64,000 nucleotides of DNA, taken from NCBI RefSeq assembly GCF_014203735.1, contig NZ_JACHJQ010000008.1, positions 267,693 through 331,692 on the forward strand. The letters are read 5' to 3'. Positions 52,648 through 61,244 of this stretch are shown here, one piece after another. Positions within the stretch are counted from its first letter, which is position 1, and every line of letters begins with the position of its first letter. This stretch comes from Actinophytocola algeriensis. Lineage in GTDB: Bacteria > Actinomycetota > Actinomycetes > Mycobacteriales > Pseudonocardiaceae. The notes beneath the pieces were generated by a model. It saw only the letters and a program-made list of their open reading frames with translations. It was not told the DNA's origin and searched no databases. The translations under genes and the position numbers were made by a program.

Positions 52648-54282
52648 ATGTCCAGATCACCGAACCGCCGCGACGCGCTCCGGATCGGAGTCGTCGGCGC
52701 CACAACGGGTGTGGTCGCACCCCTCGCCATGACCGCCGACGCCAGCCCGTCCGGCGGCCCGCTCTTCGACGTCACGAGGTACGGCGCCAAGGGCGACGGG
52801 AAGACCATCGACTCGCCCGCGATCAACCGGGCGATCGGCGCCGCCGTGGCCGCCGGTGGCGGCACGGTGTACTTCCCGTCCGGCACCTACGCGAGCTACT
52901 CGGTGCGGCTCAGGAGCGGTGTCACCCTCCACCTCGACCGCGGCGCGACCCTGCTGGCCGCCGCACCCGTGGACGGCACGGGGTTCGACCCGCCGGGCGA
53001 CGGCGCGGGCAACCCGTACCAGGACTTCGGGCACAGCCACTGGCGCGCCAGCCTCATCTGGGGCGAGAACCTGACCGACATCGGCATCAGCGGCCCCGGC
53101 CGGATCGACGGCGCCGCGCTGGTGCGGAACATGTCCGCCGACAGCCCGCCCGGCACCGGCGACAAGGCGATCGCGCTGAAGCTGTGCCGCAACGTCGTGA
53201 TCCGCGACATCACGATCGTGCGCGGCGGGCACCTGTCGATCCTGCCCACCGGCGTGGACAACCTGACCATCCACAACGTGCGGATCGACACCATCCGCGA
53301 CGGCATCAACGTCGACTGCTGCCGCAACGTGCGGATCTCGGACTGCACGGTCAACACCCACGGCGACGACGCGATCGTGCTGAAGAGCAGCTACGCACTG
53401 GGTTTCCCGCGCGCCACCGAGAACGTCACGATCGCCGACACGATGGTCAGCGGCTACGACGTCGGCACGCTCGTCGACGGCACCTACGGCCGCGACGACC
53501 CCGCCGCGGCCGACCGCGACGGACCCACCGGGCGGATCAAGTTCGGCACCGAGTCCAACGGCGGCTTCCGCAACATCGCCATCTCGAACATGATCTTCGA
53601 GCGGTGCCGCGGCCTCGCGCTCGAGACCGTGGACGGCGGTCTGCTCGAGGACGTCACGATCAGCAACATCACCATGCGGGACGTGTCGAACACCCCGTTC
53701 TTCCTGCGGCTCGGCGCCCGGATGCGCGGACCGGCCGGCCGCGAGATCGGCAAGCTGCGCCGGATCAGCATCAGTGACGTGACCGTGCACAACGCGGACC
53801 CCCGGTACCCGTCGATGATCGTCGGCCTGCCGGGCCACGACGTGGCGGACGTGCGGCTGTCGAACATCCGCATCCACATGCGTGGCGGGCTGTCCATGAC
53901 CGAGGCCGCAGAGCAGCCGCCGGAGCTGATCAACACGTTCTTCGCCGAGCCGGGCGCTCGCGAGCCGTACGCCGTCCCGGACCGGCCGCAGGCGTACCCG
54001 GAGCCGTCGATGTTCGGCATCCTGCCCGCGTGGGCGTTCTACATCCGCCACGCCACGGGTGTCCAGCTGGACAACGTGACCGCGCGGTTCGACGAGCCGG
54101 ACACCCGGCCCGCGGTGGTGTGCGAGGACGTGCGGGACGTGGAGTTCCACCACGTCCGGCTGTCCAAAGCGGACGGTGCGCCGACGTTCGTGCTGCGCGA
54201 CGTCACGGACTTCGCCCTGCACCAGGGCCGCCCGGTCGAGGAGGCCCGGATCCCGGGGCACGTCGATCACCGGGAGCTGTGA
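52648..54282 (+). CDS. Secreted GH28 polygalacturonase-like enzyme
   Basis: A 544-residue protein. The N-terminus has RRDALRIGVVGATTGVVAPL, a Tat-like signal. A Pectate_lyase_3/GH28 right-handed beta-helix follows: FDVTRYGAKGDGKTIDSPAI, VTLHLDRGATLLAA, then GINVDCCRNVRISDCTVNTH-GDDAIVLKS, the GH28 Asp-Asp catalytic region, and a KFGTESNGGFRNI stretch. It should hydrolyse galacturonan in pectin. AGGGAG lies before the ATG. Co-directional with the rhamnosidase gene 64 bp upstream. Overlaps the convergent WYL regulator by 16 bp. Confidence 0.9.
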   Translation: MSRSPNRRDALRIGVVGATTGVVAPLAMTADASPSGGPLFDVTRYGAKGDGKTIDSPAINRAIGAAVAAGGGTVYFPSGTYASYSVRLRSGVTLHLDRGATLLAAAPVDGTGFDPPGDGAGNPYQDFGHSHWRASLIWGENLTDIGISGPGRIDGAALVRNMSADSPPGTGDKAIALKLCRNVVIRDITIVRGGHLSILPTGVDNLTIHNVRIDTIRDGINVDCCRNVRISDCTVNTHGDDAIVLKSSYALGFPRATENVTIADTMVSGYDVGTLVDGTYGRDDPAAADRDGPTGRIKFGTESNGGFRNIAISNMIFERCRGLALETVDGGLLEDVTISNITMRDVSNTPFFLRLGARMRGPAGREIGKLRRISISDVTVHNADPRYPSMIVGLPGHDVADVRLSNIRIHMRGGLSMTEAAEQPPELINTFFAEPGAREPYAVPDRPQAYPEPSMFGILPAWAFYIRHATGVQLDNVTARFDEPDTRPAVVCEDVRDVEFHHVRLSKADGAPTFVLRDVTDFALHQGRPVEEARIPGHVDHREL

Positions 54283-55232
54283 GCGCCCTCGGTCAACCGC
54301 TCGGCCAGGCGGACCACCTCCGCGCGGAGCTCGTCCGGGTACTCGATCGCGAAGTCGCACCCGAGCCACGCGAGCACCCCGGCCACCCACTCCAGGCGGT
54401 TCGCACGCAGCAGCAGGCGAACCCCGTCCTCGGTCCCGGTCAGCGTCGCGACACCGGCCGGGAGCTTCTCGCGCACCTCGGCGACCGTCGTGCCGAGCAG
54501 CAGCACGGAAGCCTCGTACGGGTACGCCACGTCCGCGAGCCCAGCCAGGACTCTGGCGGTCGGGTCGAAGTCGGCGGGCACCTCGAACGAGCCGGGCACC
54601 AGCTCGGCCGCGGCGATGCGGTCGAGGCGGAACGTGCGCACCTCGCCGCGCAGCGAGTCCAGACCCGTGACGTACCAGCGGCCCGAGTGGAACACCAGCC
54701 CGTACGGCTCGACCCGCCGCTCGCTCGCACTCCCCCGCCAGCTGGTGTAGGTGATCGCGACGGGCTGGTGGCGGCGGGCGGCGTCGGCGAGCACCAGCAG
54801 CACGGCGGTGCCCGGCGGGCTCGTCTGCCACGCGGGCGCGGTGAACGCGGCCGAGGACAGCAGTGCGTCGAGCCTGCGGCCGAGTGCCTCGGGCAGCACC
54901 CGCCGCACCTTCGCGGACGCGCTGTCGACCGCCGCGCCGGCCGCCGTCACCAGGCCCGCGCGGCGCCCGGCGACGAGACCGAGCACGACCGCCACGGCCT
55001 CGTCGTCGGTCAGCATGAGCGGCGGCAGCTTGTAGCCGGGCATCAGCCGGTAGCCGCCGTACCGGCCGCGGCGCGACTCGATCGGGATGCCGAGGTCGGT
55101 GAGGTGCTGGGCGTAGCGCCGCAGGGTGCGCTCGTCGACGCCGAGGCGGCCGGCGAGCGTCGAGACGGTGTGCGTGCCGCCGTTCTGGAGCAGTTCGAGC
55201 AGCGCGAGCACCCGGGCCGTGGGTCGGGTCAC
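54267..55232 (-). CDS. YafY-type HTH-WYL transcriptional regulator
   Basis: A 321-residue regulator. N-terminal HTH_11 (VTRPTARVLALLELLQNGG, LAGRLGVDERTLRRYAQHLT), a spacer, then a WYL domain (about 140-210, HQPVAITYTSWRG, RRVEPYGLVFHSGRWYVTGL) and a C-terminal WCX region. WYL domains bind nucleotides or nucleic acids as effectors. The GTG start follows -10 TATTGT by 7 bases (leaderless). A 25-bp palindrome covers its promoter and that of the divergent hydrolase, so it probably controls both. Upstream in-frame starts lack support. Confidence 0.9.
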   Translation of the reverse strand: MTRPTARVLALLELLQNGGTHTVSTLAGRLGVDERTLRRYAQHLTDLGIPIESRRGRYGGYRLMPGYKLPPLMLTDDEAVAVVLGLVAGRRAGLVTAAGAAVDSASAKVRRVLPEALGRRLDALLSSAAFTAPAWQTSPPGTAVLLVLADAARRHQPVAITYTSWRGSASERRVEPYGLVFHSGRWYVTGLDSLRGEVRTFRLDRIAAAELVPGSFEVPADFDPTARVLAGLADVAYPYEASVLLLGTTVAEVREKLPAGVATLTGTEDGVRLLLRANRLEWVAGVLAWLGCDFAIEYPDELRAEVVRLAERLTEGAHSSR

Positions 55233-55242
55233 AAGGCCGACA

Positions 55243-55267
55243 ATACCGGGCGGGTTCTGCCCGGTAT
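55243..55267. promoter_or_regulatory. Palindromic operator shared by WYL regulator and alpha/beta hydrolase
   Basis: Perfect 9-bp arms ATACCGGGC and GCCCGGTAT with a 7-bp spacer, centred between the divergent start codons (55232 and 55287). It overlaps the -10 box of the regulator gene and lies just upstream of TAGCGT (55274-55279) of the hydrolase gene. Confidence 0.7.
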
Positions 55268-55286
55268 CAGTCATAGCGTCCTGGGC

Positions 55287-56012
55287 ATGACGACATATGT
55301 GCTGGTCCCTGGTTTCTGGCTCGGTGGGTGGGCGTGGCGGTCAGTCGCCGATGACCTGCGGGCGCGCGGTCACGAGGTGCACGCGGTGACCCTCACCGGT
55401 CTCGGCGACCGCGCGCACCTGGCGCGGCCGGACGTCGACCTGGACGTGCACGTCACCGACGTGCTGAACGTGTTGCGGTACGAGGACCTGACCGACGTGG
55501 TGCTGGTCGGCCACAGCTACGCGGGTGCGGTGGTCGTCCCGGCCGTGGCGGACCGCGCGCCGGAGCGGGTCGCGAAGCTCGTGTTCGTCGACACCGGCCC
55601 GCTGCCGGATGGCACCGCGCAGTGCGAGTTCGACGAGCCCGACGAGCAGGCGGCGACCGCGGAGCTGGTCAAGGCCCACGGCGACGGGTGGCGCCTGCCC
55701 CCGCCGCCGTGGGAGCAGCTCGCCGAGGAGGTCGGTTTCGACAAGGACGCCCTCGCTGCCCTCGTCGAGCGTTCCGTCCCGCAGCCGTGGGCGACCGCGA
55801 CCACGCCGGTGACCCTCACCGGCGTGTGGGAGAAGCTGCCGCGGCTCGGCATCCTGTGCGGCTTCACCGAAGAACAGGCCCGTGCCATGGCGGCGGCGCC
55901 GATGTTCCGGCACATGGCGGGTGACCGGTGGGAGTTCGCGGAGCTGCCCACCTGGCATTGGCCGATGTTCTCCCGTCCGGCGGACCTCGCGGAAATCCTG
56001 CACGGCGCATGA
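55287..56012 (+). CDS. Alpha/beta hydrolase (SABP2-like esterase)
   Basis: A 241-residue cytoplasmic hydrolase. YVLVPGFWLGGWAWRSVADD with the oxyanion region, nucleophile elbow VVLVGHSYAG (Ser77) and a C-terminal AELPTWHWPMF carrying the probable catalytic His. The family is the plant-SABP2/hydroxynitrile-lyase-like esterases frequent in actinobacteria. -10 TAGCGT stands 7 bases before the ATG, so it is leaderless. Controlled with the WYL gene via the shared palindrome. Substrate unknown. Confidence 0.9.
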   Translation: MTTYVLVPGFWLGGWAWRSVADDLRARGHEVHAVTLTGLGDRAHLARPDVDLDVHVTDVLNVLRYEDLTDVVLVGHSYAGAVVVPAVADRAPERVAKLVFVDTGPLPDGTAQCEFDEPDEQAATAELVKAHGDGWRLPPPPWEQLAEEVGFDKDALAALVERSVPQPWATATTPVTLTGVWEKLPRLGILCGFTEEQARAMAAAPMFRHMAGDRWEFAELPTWHWPMFSRPADLAEILHGA

Positions 56013-56019
56013 CGCCGGC

Positions 56020-56055
56020 GAAGGCGTGTTCGGGAGTGTTCCCGAACACGCCTTC
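56020..56055. terminator. Bidirectional terminator
   Basis: Perfect 15-bp stem (56020-56034 with 56041-56055) with a 6-base loop, between the hydrolase and the convergent beta-helix gene. Confidence 0.85.
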
Positions 56056-56060
56056 AGCCA

Positions 56061-57191
56061 TCAGCCGCACACGTTCATGCTCGTGTTGTTGAGCACCAGG
56101 TTGCGGAAGACCGTGTTCGTGCCGCACGGGCTTTCCTGAATGGCGTTGTTGGTGACCGTCATGTTCTGGATGTAGATGTCGGCGTTGTTCGGGAACTCGC
56201 TCCGCGCGGCGAGCCGGATGCCGCCACCGCCGGACACGGTGCCGCTCTGGCCCGCGATCGTGACGTTGTAGCAGTTCTCCACGAGGATCGCGTTGTTGCC
56301 GGTGTTCGCGATGTCGACCCGGTCCACGACCAGGCCACCGCTCTCGGACACGCAGAAGATCCCGCGCCCGCCGCCACGGGCGCGGACCGTGCCGACGCGG
56401 ACGTTGGTGGGATAGGAGTTCCCGATGCGCCCGTTGCGGTTCGCGACCCGGAACGCGGCGTACCCCGTGCCGGTGCCCGCGTTCTCCGCGTCCACCGTGC
56501 CGACCGTCGCGTTGATCGTGTCGTTCAGCAGCAGGCCGGAGTCCCGCGTGTTGCGTGCGGTGACCGTGCCGATGGTCAGCCCGTCCACGCCGTAGGTCTC
56601 CACGCCGTGGGTGCCCGTGCCGGACACGTACACGTTGTCGATCCGGATGTTGCGGCTGCGCACGCTCGTGTTGCCGCGGTTGTCGATGCGGATGCCGAGC
56701 CCGCCGGACAGGCGCATGTCGATCTGTCCCAGCACGACGTTGTCCACGTTGCGCAGGAACACGCCGTACAGCGGGGCGCCGGTGAGCTTCAGGTGCTGCA
56801 CCTCGATGTCCCGCGTGCCGCGCGAGTAGACCGGTGCCTGGTCGCCGGACCCGGAACCGGTCACGTTGATCGTGCCGCACGAGTCCAGGACGGTGTAGCT
56901 CGGCAGGGAGATCCGCGACCCGGCGCTGATCGTGCCGCCCTGCCACACCACGACCCGCTCCTTGCTGGTGCGGCCCGGGGTGAGGCTGCTGACCGCGGCC
57001 TGCACGGCCGCGCGCATGTCCGATCCCGTGTAGACGGTCGTGCCGCCGCGGCGGGCGGTCCACGTGCTGCCGTTCAGGTAGGCCTCGGCGTGGAACGACC
57101 CGCTGCCGCAGTCGGCCGCGACGGCGGTCTGCTGTGGCACCCCGAGCAGTGCGGCCACCGTGGCGACGACTGTCGCGATCGCGCGCTTCAC
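56061..57191 (-). CDS. Secreted right-handed beta-helix protein
   Basis: A 376-residue exported protein. Signal peptide (VKRAIATVVATVAALLGVP, cut near AVAADC) and then PbH1-type coils: IEVQHLKLTGAPLYGVFLRN, NIRIDNVYVSGTGTHGVETY, LTIGTVTARNTRDSGLLLND, ILVENCYNVTIAGQSGTVSG. The fold is that of pectate lyases and polygalacturonases, but I see no clear catalytic Asp pair, so it might be a lyase, an isomerase or a binding protein. The GTG start overlaps the GH12 stop codon by 4 bp (GTGA), so the two are made together. Confidence 0.85.
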   Translation of the reverse strand: MKRAIATVVATVAALLGVPQQTAVAADCGSGSFHAEAYLNGSTWTARRGGTTVYTGSDMRAAVQAAVSSLTPGRTSKERVVVWQGGTISAGSRISLPSYTVLDSCGTINVTGSGSGDQAPVYSRGTRDIEVQHLKLTGAPLYGVFLRNVDNVVLGQIDMRLSGGLGIRIDNRGNTSVRSRNIRIDNVYVSGTGTHGVETYGVDGLTIGTVTARNTRDSGLLLNDTINATVGTVDAENAGTGTGYAAFRVANRNGRIGNSYPTNVRVGTVRARGGGRGIFCVSESGGLVVDRVDIANTGNNAILVENCYNVTIAGQSGTVSGGGGIRLAARSEFPNNADIYIQNMTVTNNAIQESPCGTNTVFRNLVLNNTSMNVCG

Positions 57192-57964
57192 CGGATGTCC
57201 GCGGTGTAGGCGTCGGTGTCGAGCTGGCCGTTGCCGGTGAACACCTCGGTGCCCGCCTCGATGCTCGACAGGTACTTCGTGTTGCTCACCCACCCCCGGC
57301 TGACGAGGTGGCCGAGGAAGTCCTGCATGTGCAGCGTCGCCGAGGACGTGTTGGACCGCCGGACGAAGGAGAAGACGTTCCAGCCGATGTTGCCGCGGTA
57401 GAGGTCCCACGTGGTGCCCGCGATCGTGACGGTGCCCTGGAGCGTGCCGAGCGGGCCCGCGCCGCCCGCGCGGTAGAGCCAGATCATCACCTCGTCGGTC
57501 GGGTTGTGCTGCCAGTCCGGGTTGGGGATGTCGTGCAGCCACAGGTCGTAGGCGACGTTCATGGTCCCCGAGCCGGAGACCCGGTAGCGCCAGTCGGTGT
57601 AGATGTCGCGGCCGGCGTTCAGCCGCACCGGCAGCTCGTGGCCGGTGGTCTTCCAGCCCCAGTGCCAGCCGAGCACGCTGCTGGTGAAGGACTTCACCTG
57701 GTTCTGCTGGCCGGACCAGCCCCAGCTGGTGCCCCAGCCGATGGTCGAGCCCTGGTAGTTGTCCCACAAGCACTGCCAGCCGGAGCCGGAGTCCTGGCCC
57801 CACAGGTTGTTGTTGAGCCAGTACTTGCCCGCGGTGATCGAGCCGAACGGTTCACACGTGTTGGCCGCCGCCGCTGCGGGGCCGGGAGGTACGACGGGTA
57901 CGGCGGTGAAGACGACAGCGGCGAACGCAGCTGTCAGCAGGGACCTCCAGCGCACCGGGATCAC
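57188..57964 (-). CDS. Secreted GH12 endoglucanase / xyloglucanase
   Basis: A 258-residue enzyme. Signal peptide (VIPVRWRSLLTAAFAAVVFT..., ending AAAANT), then the GH12 fold: YWLNNNLWGQDSGSGWQCLW, IGWGTSWGWSG, NPTDEVMIWLYRAGGAGPLG (nucleophile Glu of DEVMIW) and SIEAGTEVFTGNGQL (acid/base Glu of GTEVF). It cleaves beta-1,4-glucans or xyloglucan. AGGA lies 6 bases before the GTG; ATG 57997 is an alternative that would add 11 residues. The promoter carries two palindromic operators. First gene of a two-gene operon with the beta-helix protein. Confidence 0.92.
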   Translation of the reverse strand: MIPVRWRSLLTAAFAAVVFTAVPVVPPGPAAAAANTCEPFGSITAGKYWLNNNLWGQDSGSGWQCLWDNYQGSTIGWGTSWGWSGQQNQVKSFTSSVLGWHWGWKTTGHELPVRLNAGRDIYTDWRYRVSGSGTMNVAYDLWLHDIPNPDWQHNPTDEVMIWLYRAGGAGPLGTLQGTVTIAGTTWDLYRGNIGWNVFSFVRRSNTSSATLHMQDFLGHLVSRGWVSNTKYLSSIEAGTEVFTGNGQLDTDAYTADIR

Positions 57965-58005
57965 GCCCTTTCCTGGGTCGTTTTGTGCGCGCTCCATCGA
58001 ATTGA

Positions 58006-58062
58006 CGTCGAAGCGCTTCGACGACGTTTCGACAGATTCGATGATCGAATCCGCGGAAACGT
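58006..58062 (-). promoter_or_regulatory. Nested palindromic operators upstream of the GH12 gene
   Basis: CGTCGAAGCGCTTCGACG (58006-58023) is a perfect 18-bp palindrome with a central GCGC, like LacI-family sites. Next to it are GATTCGA-TGA-TCGAATC (58035-58051) and, enclosing that, ACGTTTC (58024-58030) with GAAACGT (58056-58062). All lie between the AT-rich promoter-like stretch (58062-58080) and the start codon. Confidence 0.65.
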
Positions 58063-58104
58063 GTAACAGGAATATTAAGGCGAATTGCCACGCGCGGACA
58101 ACGG

Positions 58105-58698
58105 TCAGCGCAGACCGGTCAGCATTTCCAGCGCGTCGACGAACGCGTCGTGCCGCACGGTGTCCGGCGCGACGTGGGCGAGGGTGGCGATGCCGTTCTC
58201 CATCGCGAGCACGATCGCCGCCAGCTGTTCGGCGGGTACCGGCAGGTCGGCCGCCCTGGCCCGGATCGCGTCGGTGTACCAGGCGATGCCGCGCCGCTCG
58301 TACTCGGCGAGGCGCGGCGCGACCTCGGGGTTGCGCAGCGCGTAGAGCCGGAACTCGGTCAGCAGCAGGAACCGGTTGCGGTCGGCGAACCGGTTGCCGG
58401 GAAGCTCGCGGAGCCGGTCGAACGCGTCCCGCACCGACGGGCTCTCCGCGTTGATGCGCCCACCGTGCTCGATGTCGTCGTCGAGCCACCGGTCGAGCAC
58501 GGCGAGGAACAGGTCGTCCTTGCTGGCGAAGTTGGCGTACACCGCGCCGCGGGTGTAGCCGGCCCGCTCGGCGATCCGCTCGAGCGTCGTCGCACCGAAC
58601 CCGTGCTCGGCGAACACCTCCTCCGCCGCGTCGAGCAGCCGCGTGCGGGTCTGGGCGACGCTCTCGGTGCGGCTGAGCCGCTTGACACGGGCTGGCAC
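58105..58698 (-). CDS. TetR/AcrR-family transcriptional regulator
   Basis: A 197-residue repressor. HTH (about 10-60: RTRLLDAAEEVFAEHGFGAT, TLERIAERAGYTRGAVYANF, SKDDLFLAVLDRWL) and a helical ligand domain with YALRNPEVAPRLAEYERRGI. The start GTG 58698 follows -10 TACGCT by 6 bases (leaderless). ATACA-CGGA-TGTAT in the 61-bp divergent region is its probable operator. It may repress itself and the adjacent GH1 gene, but regulation of the GH12 operon is also possible. Confidence 0.9.
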   Translation of the reverse strand: MPARVKRLSRTESVAQTRTRLLDAAEEVFAEHGFGATTLERIAERAGYTRGAVYANFASKDDLFLAVLDRWLDDDIEHGGRINAESPSVRDAFDRLRELPGNRFADRNRFLLLTEFRLYALRNPEVAPRLAEYERRGIAWYTDAIRARAADLPVPAEQLAAIVLAMENGIATLAHVAPDTVRHDAFVDALEMLTGLR

Positions 58699-58716
58699 AC
58701 CGCTAGCGTAGCTCAC

Positions 58717-58730
58717 ATACACGGATGTAT
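58717..58730. promoter_or_regulatory. Candidate TetR operator
   Basis: Inverted repeat ATACA-CGGA-TGTAT lies between the divergent TetR (58698) and GH1 (58760) starts, in a position able to block both. Confidence 0.5.
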
Positions 58731-58759
58731 CTGGATTCGCCGACGTATCCGGAGGAACC

Positions 58760-60073
58760 ATGCGCCGCCGCCCCGTCCTCGGTCTCGTCGTCGCTCTCCT
58801 GGCGGGCGCGGTCTCCGCCGTCGGCGCGCCACCGGCGCAGGCCGAGGAGCCGTTCCTCTGGGGCGTGGCCACCTCCGGTTACCAGTCGGAAGGCTCGGCA
58901 CCGGACAGCAACTGGCGGCGCTACGAGCAGTCGGGCACCTCGTCGATCGAGGAGCCGTACCGGAACGCGGTGGACTTCCGCCACCGGTACGCCGAGGACA
59001 TCGCGAACGCGAGGGCCCTCGGCGCGCGGGTGTTCCGGTTCGGTGTCGAGTGGGCGCGGGTCGAGCCGCGCGAGGACGTCGTCGACCAGGCCGAGCTGGC
59101 CTACTACGACGACGTGGTCGACCACGTGCTGGCGGCGGGCATGCGGCCCATGATCACCCTCGACCACTGGGTGTACCCGGGCTGGGTCGCCGACCAGGGC
59201 GGCTGGGACACGCAGAAGACCGTCGACGACTGGCTCGCCAACGCGCGTCGCGTCGTGGACCGGTACAAGGGCAAGGGCGCCATCTGGATCACCGTCAACG
59301 AACCGACCGTGTACGTGCAGAACGAGATCGAGAACGGCGGCATCCAGGCGTGGCAGGCACCGTGGATGCAGTCGCGCCTGGTCACCGTGCACCGCAGGGC
59401 CTACGACCTGATCCACCAGCTCGACCCGGGCGCGATGGTGTCCAGCAACGCCGCCTACATCCCGGGTGTGCAGGCCGCGCTCGACGCGACGTTCGTCGAC
59501 CACGTCAGGGACAAGCTCGACTTCGTGGGCGTGGACTACTACTACGGCGCCAGCCTCGACAACCTCAGCGCGGTGCACGGCGTGAACGGCGAGTTCTGGA
59601 AGATCGACCCGCAGCCGGACGGCATCTACTACGTGCTGCGGTACTACGCGCGGAAGTTCCCGGACCTCCCGCTGTACGTGGTGGAGAGCGGTATGCCGAC
59701 CGACGACGGCCGCGCCCGCCCGGACGGCTACACCCGCGCCGACCACCTGCGGGACCACGTCTACTGGGTGCAGCGCGCGAAGGCCGACGGCATGGACGTG
59801 ATCGGCTACAACTACTGGAGCATCACGGACAACTACGAGTGGGGCAGCTACCGGCCGCGCTTCGGTCTGTACACAGTGGACGCCCGGTCGGACCCCGCGC
59901 TCAACCGCCGTCCGACCGACGGGGTCGCCGCCTACCGGTCACTGGTGGCAGGCGACGGCGTGCCCGCAGGCTACCGCCCGGTCAAGGCGCCCGCGGTGTG
60001 CTCGCTCGTCGACGGGCTCGACAGCTGCCTGCGCCCGGCGCCCTACCCCGGCCCGCTCGCGCCGCTGGGCTGA
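58760..60073 (+). CDS. Secreted GH1 glycosidase
   Basis: A 437-residue exported enzyme. Signal peptide (1-28, ending AQAEEP), then the GH1 barrel: FLWGVATSGYQSEGSAPDSN, FRFGVEWARVEP, acid/base Glu181 in TVNEP, nucleophile Glu309 in YVVESGMPTDDG and the C-terminal NYWSITDNYEWGSYRPRFGL. Most GH1 enzymes are intracellular, so the clear signal peptide is notable. Likely beta-glucosidase or related activity, using the products of the GH12 glucanase. GGAGGAA precedes the ATG. It overlaps the convergent transporter gene by 31 bp. Confidence 0.92.
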   Translation: MRRRPVLGLVVALLAGAVSAVGAPPAQAEEPFLWGVATSGYQSEGSAPDSNWRRYEQSGTSSIEEPYRNAVDFRHRYAEDIANARALGARVFRFGVEWARVEPREDVVDQAELAYYDDVVDHVLAAGMRPMITLDHWVYPGWVADQGGWDTQKTVDDWLANARRVVDRYKGKGAIWITVNEPTVYVQNEIENGGIQAWQAPWMQSRLVTVHRRAYDLIHQLDPGAMVSSNAAYIPGVQAALDATFVDHVRDKLDFVGVDYYYGASLDNLSAVHGVNGEFWKIDPQPDGIYYVLRYYARKFPDLPLYVVESGMPTDDGRARPDGYTRADHLRDHVYWVQRAKADGMDVIGYNYWSITDNYEWGSYRPRFGLYTVDARSDPALNRRPTDGVAAYRSLVAGDGVPAGYRPVKAPAVCSLVDGLDSCLRPAPYPGPLAPLG

Positions 60074-61188
60074 GTCTCGCCGACGGCTTCGCTGGCCTCG
60101 CCGGTTTCGCCGGTTTCGCTGGTCGTTTCGTCGTCGTCGGGTGCCTGTTCCCGCAGCGTGAGGTACACCGACCGGACGACGGCCATCACCGGCACGGCGA
60201 ACAGCGCGCCGACGATCCCCGCCAGCTCCACGCCGACGGCGACCACGAGGATCACCGCGACCGGGTGCAGCTTCACCGACTTGCTCACCAGCAGCGGCTC
60301 GAAGACGTTGCCCTCCAACTGCTGCACGAGCACGACGACGCCGATCACGATGAGCGCGATCAGCGGGCCCTGCGCCACGAGCGCGACCAGCACGGCGACC
60401 AGGCCCGTGACGAACGCCCCGACGATCGGCACGAACGCGCCGAGGAACACGAGGGCGGCCAGCGGGAGCACCAGCGGCACGCCGGTGATCCACAACCCGA
60501 GCCCGATGCCGACCGCGTCGATGAGGGCGACGAGCACGGTCACCCGGACGTAGCGGGTCAGGTCGGTGAACGCGCGGCTGCCCGCACGGCGGACCAGGCC
60601 GCGGTGCCGCGCGGGCACCGGGCTGGTGACGCCCCGCCACATCCGGTCGCCGTCGTGCAGGAAGAAGATCAGCAGGAACACGACGAGCACGAACCCGGCG
60701 AGCATCGCACCCGCGGTCGACAGCACGCCGAACGCGCCGGACGCGATCGTGGACCGGTTGCGGTTGAACCAGTTCTGCCCCTCGGCGAGCATCGACTCGA
60801 GCTGTTGACCGGTGAGGCCCAGCGGCCCGTCGGTGAGCCAGCTCCGCAGCTGCTGGTAGCTCTCGCCGAGCTGCTTGCCAAGATCCGGCAGCCCGGCGAC
60901 GAGCGTGGCGACCATGAACCAGACGAGCCCGCCGAGCGCGGCGATGCCGACCAGCAACACGATCGCGGCCGCGAGCGCCTTCGGCACCCGGTGGCGCACG
61001 AGCAGCGAGACGCCGGGCGACAGCAGCGCGGCGACCAGCACCGCGACCGCGACCGGCGCGACCACGATCATCAGGCGGGTGACGACCTGTCCGAGCACCC
61101 ACAGCGTCGCCGCGATGACCAACACGTACAGGCAGGTGATCGCGGTCCGCCGCAACGCGCTGCCCGACCGTGGCGTTTCGGTGCTCAT
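60043..61188 (-). CDS. AI-2E family transporter
   Basis: A 381-residue inner-membrane protein with about eight helices. Family motifs are AALLSPGVSLLVRHRVPKAL, the soluble insert (LGESYQQLRSWLTDGP), LLIFFLHDGDRMWRGV and the pore-like segment FVPIVGAFVTGLVAVLVAL, ending VEPLL-type FEPLLVSKSV. The C-terminal tail is a low-complexity Glu/Thr/Ser/Gly run (ETTSETGETGEASEAVGE). Family roles range from AI-2 export to Na+/H+ antiport; not known here. -10 TACCTT sits 7 bases before ATG 61188, so it is leaderless. Confidence 0.92.
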   Translation of the reverse strand: MSTETPRSGSALRRTAITCLYVLVIAATLWVLGQVVTRLMIVVAPVAVAVLVAALLSPGVSLLVRHRVPKALAAAIVLLVGIAALGGLVWFMVATLVAGLPDLGKQLGESYQQLRSWLTDGPLGLTGQQLESMLAEGQNWFNRNRSTIASGAFGVLSTAGAMLAGFVLVVFLLIFFLHDGDRMWRGVTSPVPARHRGLVRRAGSRAFTDLTRYVRVTVLVALIDAVGIGLGLWITGVPLVLPLAALVFLGAFVPIVGAFVTGLVAVLVALVAQGPLIALIVIGVVVLVQQLEGNVFEPLLVSKSVKLHPVAVILVVAVGVELAGIVGALFAVPVMAVVRSVYLTLREQAPDDDETTSETGETGEASEAVGETQPSGASGPG

Positions 61189-61244
61189 CGCTGACAAGGT
61201 AGCCGCATCGCCGAGGTTCAAACCACTTGTGAGGCCCGGAAGAG

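Noticed and set aside
52537..52648. Upstream in-frame start for the GH28 gene at 52537
   Set aside because: It would overlap the rhamnosidase gene and lacks an RBS. The ATG at 52648 has AGGGAG and begins a Tat-like signal.
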